Shown here piece after piece: positions 8,287-13,895 of a stretch of DNA of 13,895 nucleotides. Position 1 is the stretch's first letter. Each line of letters starts with the position of its first letter. Made by a program: the position numbers and the translations under genes. The stretch comes from Alcaligenaceae bacterium (GTDB lineage: Bacteria; Pseudomonadota; Gammaproteobacteria; Burkholderiales; Burkholderiaceae_B). The notes under the pieces are model-generated. The model ran no database searches. It saw nothing but the letters and a program-made list of their open reading frames with translations, and had not been told where the DNA came from. The DNA is taken from NCBI GenBank assembly GCA_012512545.1, contig JAAZDZ010000474.1:1-13895 (forward strand), given 5' to 3'.

Positions 8287-8305
8287 TTTAAACGCTAGGT
8301 TCAAA
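8287..8305. promoter_or_regulatory. Imperfect inverted repeat upstream of tetR, candidate operator
   Basis: TTTAAAC (8287-8293) and GTTCAAA (8299-8305) form 7-bp arms with one mismatch around the 5-bp spacer GCTAG. The repeat ends 12 bp before the tetR start codon. The size and symmetry suit a TetR dimer. The AAAC/GTTT half sites loosely recall the CAAAC-(N)-GTTTG pattern described for PsrA. It would control tetR, fadI, fadJ and fadD together. Confidence 0.5.
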
Positions 8306-8356
8306 CTGTAAGGGAAGACTTCGTATACAGGATAGTGGTGTTTACCTTAGCGAGAG

Positions 8357-8386
8357 CAGGGCTTATGGCCTGGACCATAAGCCCTG
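8357..8386 (-). terminator. Perfect 12-bp hairpin after the aldehyde dehydrogenase gene
   Basis: CAGGGCTTATGG (8357-8368) and CCATAAGCCCTG (8375-8386) pair perfectly around the six-base loop CCTGGA. It begins 18 bp beyond the aldehyde dehydrogenase stop on the minus strand and lies 82 bp before the tetR start, so it most likely ends the first transcript and insulates the second. No T tract follows on either strand, which is unusual for an intrinsic terminator. Confidence 0.6.
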
Positions 8387-8404
8387 TGAGGCAGAGGCCG
8401 TTTG

Positions 8405-9832
8405 CTAGATGGCTGTCACGAATTTGGTGACCAGATAACCGTCGAAGGTCTCGGTGCCGCCTTCGCTGCCAATGCCGCTGTCCTTCACGCCGCCGAAAGG
8501 GGTTTCAGGCAGCGCGCTGCCGAAATGGTTGATGTTGACCATGCCGGCTTCCAGCGCCCGCGATACACGATTGGCCGTTTGCAACGAGGTGGTGAACACA
8601 TAGGAAGACAGGCCGAAGGGCAGCGCGTTCGCCTGGCGGATGACTGCTTCCGTGTCGTTGAACGGCACCACAGGGGCCAGCGGGCCGAAGGGTTCTTCGG
8701 TCATGATCATGGCGTCTTCCGGGATGCCGGTGATGACGGTGGGCGGGAAGAAGTTGCCCTTGCGATCAAGCGGTTCGCCGCCCAGCAGCACTTTGCCGCC
8801 ACGCGATACGGAATCTTCCACGAAGCGGCTCATGGCAGGCACGCGGCGCTGGTGCGCCAGCGGCCCCATTTCCGTGCCCTCTTCCAGGCCATCGCCCACC
8901 TTGATGGCGCCCAGGCTTTCTACAAAAGTTTCAAGGAAGGAATCGTAAACCTTGCTATGCACGTAGAAGCGCGTGGGCGATACGCACACCTGGCCAGCGT
9001 TGCGGATCTTGAACCTGGCCAGTTGCCTGGCCGCTTTCTGGACATCGGCGTCATCAAACACCAGAACCGGCGAATGGCCGCCCAGTTCCATGGTGATGCG
9101 TTTCATGTGAGCCCCTGCCAGAGCTGCCAGTTGCTTGCCTACCGGCACCGAGCCAGTGAACGAGACCTTGCGCACGATGGGCGAGCGGATCAGGTAATCG
9201 GACACTTCGGCAGGCACGCCCCACACGATGTTGAGCACGCCGGGGGGCAGGCCCGCGTCGTGAAAGATGCGGGCAATGGCCATGACGGCGCTGGGCGCGT
9301 CTTCGGGGCCTTTCAGGATAATGGTGCAGCCTGCGCCAATGGCCGCGCAGACTTTGCGAATCGCCTGGTTGTACGGAAAGTTCCAGGGCGTGAAGGCGGC
9401 GCAGACGCCCACGGGCTCTCGCACCACATATTGGTGCACCGCCGGGTTGCGCGGGGTGATGACCCGGCCGTAGATGCGGCGGCATTCCTCGGCGTGCCAG
9501 TCGGCGTGGTCGGCGCAACTGATAATCTCACCCACGGATTCCGCCAGGGGCTTGCCCTGGTCCAGCGTCATATTGCGGCCAATTTCCTGGGCGCGATCAC
9601 GGCTTAGCTGGGCGACCTTGCGCAGGATTTCCGAACGCTGCATGGGGGAACTATCGCGCCAGGTCTGGAAGGCGCGTTCAGCGGCGTTCAGGGCGCGGTC
9701 CAGATCGGTACGGCTCGCGTGGGGCAGGTGGCCCAGAACTTCGTGGTTGGCAGGGTTGATGATTTCCTGAGTCTTGCGGCCTTCACCGTTCAGGAATTCA
9801 CCATCTATATATAAGGTAGGAGTCTCGTACAT
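8405..9832 (-). CDS. NAD(P)-dependent aldehyde dehydrogenase, succinate-semialdehyde dehydrogenase-like
   Basis: Cytosolic ALDH-superfamily enzyme oxidising an aldehyde to the acid. The 475 residues fit the GabD range (about 480). Seen: FTPWNFPYNQ with Asn151 of the oxyanion hole, LKGPEDAP with Lys174 of the cofactor site, VSFTGSVPVGKQLA as the dinucleotide segment near 223-236, the general base Glu249 in MELGGHSP and the nucleophile Cys283 in GQVCVSPTR. EEPFGPLAPV and the C-terminal PFGGVKDSGIGSEGG are also normal. GabD-type enzymes usually have a second cysteine two residues after the nucleophile; here it is Ser285, so succinic semialdehyde is plausible but not proved. The ATG has only a weak AGAAAAAT leader. 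It is transcribed alone, from a promoter near 9879, and is followed by a perfect hairpin. Another short semialdehyde is an equally fair substrate. Confidence 0.88.
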   Translation of the reverse strand: MYETPTLYIDGEFLNGEGRKTQEIINPANHEVLGHLPHASRTDLDRALNAAERAFQTWRDSSPMQRSEILRKVAQLSRDRAQEIGRNMTLDQGKPLAESVGEIISCADHADWHAEECRRIYGRVITPRNPAVHQYVVREPVGVCAAFTPWNFPYNQAIRKVCAAIGAGCTIILKGPEDAPSAVMAIARIFHDAGLPPGVLNIVWGVPAEVSDYLIRSPIVRKVSFTGSVPVGKQLAALAGAHMKRITMELGGHSPVLVFDDADVQKAARQLARFKIRNAGQVCVSPTRFYVHSKVYDSFLETFVESLGAIKVGDGLEEGTEMGPLAHQRRVPAMSRFVEDSVSRGGKVLLGGEPLDRKGNFFPPTVITGIPEDAMIMTEEPFGPLAPVVPFNDTEAVIRQANALPFGLSSYVFTTSLQTANRVSRALEAGMVNINHFGSALPETPFGGVKDSGIGSEGGTETFDGYLVTKFVTAI

Positions 9833-9874
9833 ATTTTTCTAACGTTGTGGATGGGGGGAAGGGGGAGCGGATTG

Positions 9875-9889
9875 CATGCTTATAGCATG
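9875..9889 (-). promoter_or_regulatory. Palindrome holding an extended -10 promoter for the aldehyde dehydrogenase
   Basis: CATGCT and AGCATG form a perfect 6-bp inverted repeat around three bases. Read on the minus strand it contains TGCTATAAG: an extended -10 TG motif one base before TATAAG, which matches five of six consensus positions. Transcription would start near 9871, giving a leader of about 40 nt. No good -35 box is seen, which extended -10 promoters tolerate. A regulator binding the palindrome would block the promoter directly. Confidence 0.45.
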
Positions 9890-10178
9890 GGCCTCAACGG
9901 CTGAAATTCCAGCCCTGGCGCCGGCCAACTGGCGGATTGTTGTATTTTCTCCATTATGTTTGGCGCACCTACTAGGGGCAGGAAGTAGCGAGCGTGAAGA
10001 ATCGTTAAAACCGCTAGGGTCTTGCGCTAAATTTTGATACATTGTGCGCAGAAACCTTTATATTTGGTTTCCAGACGCAAGGTTATGCTTCAAGAATACG
10101 AGCCAGAAACTCGTAGCTCCGCCTCGCCTCTCACACTATAGGTTGTTCCTCATGCCGAGGTCTCTCACCCTATCTTCA

Positions 10179-10197
10179 CCTTCTTGCGCCAAGAAGG
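10179..10197 (+). repeat. 7-bp perfect hairpin in the tolC leader
   Basis: CCTTCTT (10179-10185) and AAGAAGG (10191-10197) pair perfectly around GCGCC. It lies about 240 bp before the tolC start. GCTTTCTGCTC follows, which is not a strong T tract, so a terminator or attenuator role is only possible. Confidence 0.35.
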
Positions 10198-10437
10198 GCT
10201 TTCTGCTCAGGCTGTCGCTCGACGGTCGTAATCATTGGTTCCATGGGTCGCGCGGCTTGCGTGTGCGTTTACCTGTCATCGGTTTGCGGTGGTTTCCTCC
10301 GTCTGATCGTATCCGGTACGCCTAGCTGCATGACTGCTCTGGCAGCCAACACGCTTACCCTCTTGTTCCAACAAATAATAGTCGCTTCCGGCTGGTGTAG
10401 TCCGCCGGTCCTGTGCAAGCGAATCAAGGAGAACAAC

Positions 10438-11919
10438 GTGAATTTCAAGAATGAAATACGTCCAGCCACCCTGGTAGGTGCCCTTTGTGTCGCCCTCGCC
10501 CCAACGTTCGCCTGGTCGCAGTCGGCAGGCTCGCTGGAACAGGCTGTAGAAAAAGCGGTCTTGTCCAACCCCGAAATACGGGCGCGGTTCCAAGATTTCC
10601 AATCTGACCTGGAAGGCCAGAAAGTCGCCCGTGGTGCCCTGATGCCTGAAGTCAACCTGCAGGGCTGGACCGGCCGTGAATGGCGCGGCAGTTCTGGTGG
10701 CAACCCTTCGGCTAACTGGAACCGCAATGGCTACAGCCTGCAGCTGCGCCAGCTGCTGTTCGATGGCTTTTCCACGCGCAACAACGTCAGGCAGCTGGGC
10801 TTCGAGAAATTGTCGGCCTACTACGAGCTGCTTTCGTCTGTGGACAGCCTGGCGGCTGAAGCGGCCAATGCCTATATCGATGTACAGCGTTACCGTGAAA
10901 TGGAACGCCTGGCGCGCGACAACTACCGCCTGCACGACGAAACCCTGGCGCGTATCCGTGAACGCTCGGAATCCGGCGTGGGCCGTGGGGTGGACCTTGA
11001 ACAGGCCAATGGCCGCCTGGCACTGGCCCAGACCAACCTCATGACCGAGACTAATAATCTCAATGACGTCAGCCAGCGGTACCGCCGTATTGTGGGCGAA
11101 CTGCCGGCGCCTACCCTGGTCGATATTCCGGACCCTGCCGATTATCTGTCGGCCAAGCCCGCCGACTTCGTTCCTTCGCTGCGTGGCAACCCTGCCATCC
11201 TTTCCAAGCAGGCACTGGTGCAGGCAGCCGAAGCGGGCGTGGATTCCGCCAAAGGCCGTTTTGCACCCACGCTGGAACTGCGTGCCGCAACCGGCAAGGA
11301 CCGCGACCAGCCCGGTTCACCCTACCGCGACGCTCAGGCATCCAATGTACAGCTGGTGCTGTCGTATAACCTGTTCCGTGGCGGTGCAGATTCCGCCCGT
11401 GTGCGCCAGACGGCAGCTCAGTCCTATGCAGCACGCGACGTCCGCGACTACACCTGCCGCAACGTGCAGCAGGATTTGTCCGTGGCCTGGAACAACATCG
11501 TGAAACTGCGCGAACAGCTGCCTTTCCTGCGCGAACACGAAATGGCGACCTCCAAGGTGCGAGTGGCTTACATGCAGCAGTTCCAGATTGGTGATCGTTC
11601 CCTGCTTGACCTGCTGGATACGGAAAATGAATTGTTCGATTCCCGCCGTGCGCTGGTCAATGCCCTCTACGACCTGAAGAAAGCCGAATACCAGTGGCTG
11701 GCGCTTTCGCACCGCATACTGCCTGCCGTAACCGTGGCCCAGCCGTACAACGAGGCACCTTCGGAAGCCACGGATCTGGAGTTCCCGGAAGAAAGCCTGC
11801 AGGCTTGCATGGCCCCGGCTCCGGACACCAGCAACCTGGCTCCCGTGCGTGTGGAATACCGCGACAACATGCAGCCGCCCATCATCCACAACCAGGGTGG
11901 CCAAGGCAGCGGTTGGTAA
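10438..11919 (+). CDS. TolC-family outer-membrane channel of a type I secretion system
   Basis: Outer-membrane efflux protein forming the trimeric channel-tunnel through which a type I exporter passes its substrate. The 493 residues are about the length of E. coli TolC. GTG 10438 is chosen because AAGGAG (10427-10432) precedes it at the right spacing and a signal peptide starts at once: MNFKNEIRP, a hydrophobic run to about residue 24, then AWSQS. The in-frame extension to 10243 would add 65 residues without signal character. Two long helical outer-membrane efflux repeats follow, with SLEQAVEKAVLSNPEI near the mature N-terminus and LDLLDTENELFDSRRALVNALYDLKKAEYQWLAL-like text (split across about 395-430) closing the second. 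The last 60 or so residues form a Pro- and acid-rich tail. The next gene starts 33 bp later and the ABC exporter follows, so this is the operon's dedicated channel, of the LapE/AggA type, rather than a general drug-efflux TolC. Confidence 0.9.
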   Translation: MNFKNEIRPATLVGALCVALAPTFAWSQSAGSLEQAVEKAVLSNPEIRARFQDFQSDLEGQKVARGALMPEVNLQGWTGREWRGSSGGNPSANWNRNGYSLQLRQLLFDGFSTRNNVRQLGFEKLSAYYELLSSVDSLAAEAANAYIDVQRYREMERLARDNYRLHDETLARIRERSESGVGRGVDLEQANGRLALAQTNLMTETNNLNDVSQRYRRIVGELPAPTLVDIPDPADYLSAKPADFVPSLRGNPAILSKQALVQAAEAGVDSAKGRFAPTLELRAATGKDRDQPGSPYRDAQASNVQLVLSYNLFRGGADSARVRQTAAQSYAARDVRDYTCRNVQQDLSVAWNNIVKLREQLPFLREHEMATSKVRVAYMQQFQIGDRSLLDLLDTENELFDSRRALVNALYDLKKAEYQWLALSHRILPAVTVAQPYNEAPSEATDLEFPEESLQACMAPAPDTSNLAPVRVEYRDNMQPPIIHNQGGQGSGW

Positions 11920-11952
11920 GCCGGCAGGCCGGTATCGGAACAAGGAGTCATT

Positions 11953-12171
11953 GTGAACCAAGACCATAAAAACAAGGCGGAACTGTCAGCACTCGATCTG
12001 GAATTCATTCGGGTGCTGGAAGACTTGATCGACGCCTTGGTCGCCAATGGCACCTTGCGTTTGACGGACTTGCCGCCTGAAGCCCTTGAAAAGCTGAACA
12101 AGCGCAAGGGGGCGCGGCGCCGTTTGCGGGGTTCTCTCGATTTGATTGATGACGAGGAAAACTTGTTCTGA
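11953..12171 (+). CDS. Small charged protein between TolC and the ABC exporter, unknown function
   Basis: Seventy-two residues, starting at GTG 11953 after AAGGAG (11942-11947). No signal peptide or membrane segment is visible, so it should be cytosolic. Residues about 10-32 (ALDLEFIRVLEDLIDALV and following) look like an amphipathic helix, then TLRLTDLPPEALEKLNKRK, a basic run ARRRLRG and an acidic end DLIDDEENLF. From memory this pattern matches the C-terminal half of a small proteobacterial family often labelled 'tryptophan synthase subunit beta like', about 100-115 residues long; that label has no functional support. The N-terminal part of that family is absent here. Its stop shares one base with the exporter start (TGATG at 12169-12173), so the two are translationally coupled, which suggests a role in making or running the secretion machine. 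The gene is clearly real; the function is unknown. Confidence 0.82.
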   Translation: MNQDHKNKAELSALDLEFIRVLEDLIDALVANGTLRLTDLPPEALEKLNKRKGARRRLRGSLDLIDDEENLF

Positions 12172-13895
12172 TGGATGGTTTGTCGAATAAAACTACGCAA
12201 GTGCCTCCCCACCTGACTCACGACGACCCGCTGGTCGCCTGCCTGGTGGAAATTTCCCGTTTGCACGGGCACCCGGTCACTGCGCAGGCGCTGACCAACG
12301 GCCTGCCGCTGGCCAACGACAGGCTGACGTTGTCGCTGCTGTCGCGTGCCGCGGCCCGGGCGCATTGTTCGGCCCGGCTGCTGCGTCGCAAGCTGTCCGA
12401 CCTGCCCGCAGCTGCGCTGCCGGCCATGCTGATCCTCAAAAATCGGCGCGCCTGCGTGCTGCTGGAAGTGCGCAAAGACAGCTTCCTGGTTCAGTACCCG
12501 GAAACCGGCAGCCCGGTCGAAGTTTCCGCCCAAGACCTGCTGGCGGACTATTCCGGCCTGGCCTGCTTTGTCACGCCCCTGTTCCGTTTCGAAGGGAGGG
12601 TGCGCCAAAAGGGCAAGGAACGCGCAGGCAACTGGTTCTGGAGCGCCGTGTTCGACAACTGGCGCCTGTATCGCGATGCCCTGGTGGCAGCGGTGCTGAT
12701 CAACATTTTTGCCTTGGTCATGCCGCTGTACACCATGAACGTCTACGACCGGGTGGTGCCCAACAACGCCATTGAAACCCTGTGGGCCATGACGCTGGGC
12801 ATCGGCCTGGTGCTGGTCTTCAATATGGTGCTCACCAGTATCAGGTCGTATGTGGTTGACCAGGCCAGCAAACGGGTCGATATCCGCCTGTCGGCCCGCA
12901 TTATGGAAAGGGTGCTGGACTTACGCATGGACAGTCGGCCAGAATCGGTGGGCTCGTTTGCGGCGAACCTGCGTTCGTTTGAAACCGTGCGCGACTTCAT
13001 TGCATCGGCCAGCCTGACTACCCTGGTTGACCTGCCCTTTGTGCTGCTCTTCCTGGCCGTCATGGCATGGATTTCCCCGTTGATGGTGGTCCCACCCCTG
13101 GTGGCCATCCTGCTGATACTGATCGTGTCGTTTGTATCGCAGGCACGCATGGGCAAGCTGGTGCAGGAATCCTTCCAGGCCAGCGCCCAGCGCAATGCCG
13201 GCCTGGTTGAATCACTGTCTGGTCTGGAAACGCTCAAGACGCTGAACGCGCAAAGCACGGCCCAGCGCAAGTGGGAAGCGTCCACTGAATTCCTGGCCAA
13301 TATCGGCACTCGCATCAAGCTTATTTCTTCCACCACCGTTTCCTTTGTGCAGACCTGCCAGCAGCTGGTTACGGTGTCGGTCATTGTTATTGGTACCTTT
13401 CTTATTCAGCAGGCTGAACTTTCTCTGGGGGGCATCATTGCCTCGTCCATGGTGGCGGGCCGTTGCCTGGCGCCCTTGGGCCAGGTCGCCGGGCTGATGA
13501 TGCAATACCAGAATGCCCGCAGTTCGCTGAACTCCATTGACACTTACATGAAGATGCCGGTGGAACGACCCGCGCAAAAAAACTTTGTGCCGCGCCCCAG
13601 GCTGGAAGGCGGCATCGAGCTGCGTAACCTGAGCTTTGCTTACCCCGGCAGCAAGCAGGACGCTCTCAGCGATATCAATATAAAAATACAGGCCGGAGAA
13701 CGGGTCGGCATCATAGGGCGTATCGGTTCGGGCAAGAGCACCCTGGAAAAACTCATACTCGGCCTGTACAGCCCGACGCAGGGCGCAGTGCTGATCGACG
13801 GCATCGATATCCAGCAGATAGACCCGGCCGACCTGCGCCGTTCCATAGGCTATGTGCCCCAAGACCCGGTGCTCTTCTATGGCAGCTTGAAATAC
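12171..13895 (+). CDS. Type I secretion ABC transporter (LapB/LssB type), cut by window edge
   Basis: Inner-membrane exporter with fused permease and ATPase that drives a protein from the cytosol through the TolC channel. The frame is open to the last base: 575 residues of about 720. Order: a C39-peptidase-like domain (about 18-140), a permease with membrane segments near 170-190, 204-222, 284-302 and 304-322 and more around 390-440, then the ATPase from about 485. Walker A is GRIGSGKST (516-524) and the Q-loop YVPQDP has Gln564; the signature and Walker B lie beyond the window. In the C39-like domain the catalytic cysteine position reads Pro (DPLVACL instead of DCGLACL) and no catalytic histidine is evident, so it should bind but not cleave substrate, as in exporters of RTX adhesins. 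PLYTMNVYDRVVPNNA is typical of the LssB/LapB branch. GAGGAAA (12154-12160) is the ribosome site. An HlyD/LapC adaptor gene is expected next. Confidence 0.93.
   Translation, partial: MDGLSNKTTQVPPHLTHDDPLVACLVEISRLHGHPVTAQALTNGLPLANDRLTLSLLSRAAARAHCSARLLRRKLSDLPAAALPAMLILKNRRACVLLEVRKDSFLVQYPETGSPVEVSAQDLLADYSGLACFVTPLFRFEGRVRQKGKERAGNWFWSAVFDNWRLYRDALVAAVLINIFALVMPLYTMNVYDRVVPNNAIETLWAMTLGIGLVLVFNMVLTSIRSYVVDQASKRVDIRLSARIMERVLDLRMDSRPESVGSFAANLRSFETVRDFIASASLTTLVDLPFVLLFLAVMAWISPLMVVPPLVAILLILIVSFVSQARMGKLVQESFQASAQRNAGLVESLSGLETLKTLNAQSTAQRKWEASTEFLANIGTRIKLISSTTVSFVQTCQQLVTVSVIVIGTFLIQQAELSLGGIIASSMVAGRCLAPLGQVAGLMMQYQNARSSLNSIDTYMKMPVERPAQKNFVPRPRLEGGIELRNLSFAYPGSKQDALSDINIKIQAGERVGIIGRIGSGKSTLEKLILGLYSPTQGAVLIDGIDIQQIDPADLRRSIGYVPQDPVLFYGSLKY

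Larger units (their letters stand above)
9833..10437. other. Gene-free divergent region between aldehyde dehydrogenase and tolC
   Basis: About 600 bp with no convincing gene on either strand. Open frames here are short, lack ribosome sites and resemble no protein I know. The left end carries the aldehyde dehydrogenase promoter. A weak plus-strand promoter can be drawn as TTGATA (10034-10039) with TATATT (10059-10064), spacing 19. Further right are a small inverted repeat TACGAG/CTCGTA (10097-10115), a 12-base direct repeat CTCTCACMCTAT (10128-10139 and 10162-10173, one difference), a 7-bp hairpin (10179-10197) and CCGGC/GCCGG (10388-10408). If the promoter is right, tolC has a leader of about 370 nt. 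No known riboswitch was recognised. Confidence 0.6.

Noticed and set aside
8402..9607. Plus-strand open frame of 401 codons opposite the aldehyde dehydrogenase
   Set aside because: Its composition (rich in His, Arg, Gly, Ala) mirrors the opposite coding strand, and the dehydrogenase is unambiguous.
10044..10325. Plus-strand open frame of 93 codons upstream of tolC
   Set aside because: No ribosome site, no signal or domain pattern and unlikely amino-acid make-up; treated as non-coding leader.
9833..10437. Cyclic-di-GMP (GEMM) or other known riboswitch before tolC
   Set aside because: The conserved core segments of GEMM could not be found by eye, and no other known class was recognised.

Overview
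The window looks like chromosomal DNA of a betaproteobacterium of the Alcaligenaceae type (Bordetella, Pusillimonas, Advenella or Achromobacter relatives). The evidence is a GC-rich sequence, homoprotocatechuate (hpa) genes next to a Bug/TctC-type periplasmic binding protein gene, a FadI/FadJ/FadD-like operon under a PsrA-like TetR regulator, and a TolC/LapB-type type I secretion operon. The genus is inferred from gene content and cannot be proved from the window.

Layout. (A) About 1-2500 is the edge of a homoprotocatechuate degradation cluster. hpaI (aldolase, cut by the window edge) and hpaH (hydratase) lie on the minus strand. They diverge from hpaR (MarR-type regulator) on the plus strand, which is followed by a Bug solute-binding protein gene. 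That last gene is broken: it stops after 217 codons, and the last codons of a normal Bug protein follow at once in another frame, as expected from an internal deletion. (B) 2566-8275 is a minus-strand fatty-acid operon read tetR > fadI-like thiolase > fadJ-like bifunctional enzyme > fadD acyl-CoA ligase. The first three genes overlap, and an imperfect inverted repeat just before tetR is a good candidate for its operator. (C) 8405-9832 is a single minus-strand aldehyde dehydrogenase gene with a plausible extended -10 promoter inside a palindrome and a perfect 12-bp hairpin after its stop. (D) 9833-10437 is a gene-free divergent region of about 600 bp. (E) 10438 to the end is a plus-strand type I secretion operon: a TolC-like outer-membrane channel, a 72-residue charged protein, and the first 575 residues of a LapB-type ABC exporter with a degenerate C39-like domain. 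The exporter is cut by the window edge.

How they work together. HpaH and HpaI are the last two steps of the meta-cleavage route that turns 4-hydroxyphenylacetate into pyruvate and succinic semialdehyde. The aldehyde dehydrogenase may oxidise such an aldehyde, but it lies 7 kb away behind another operon, so a link is only a guess. FadD activates fatty acids, and the FadJ-like and FadI-like proteins together make a complete beta-oxidation spiral apart from the acyl-CoA dehydrogenase. The secretion operon most likely exports a large RTX adhesin or similar leaderless protein encoded outside the window.

The observations most worth following are the deletion in the bug gene, the small protein inserted between TolC and the ABC exporter (it resembles the C-terminal half of a small family often misnamed 'tryptophan synthase subunit beta like'), and the candidate operators around the tetR and aldehyde dehydrogenase promoters. 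No RNA genes, CRISPR arrays or insertion sequences were seen.
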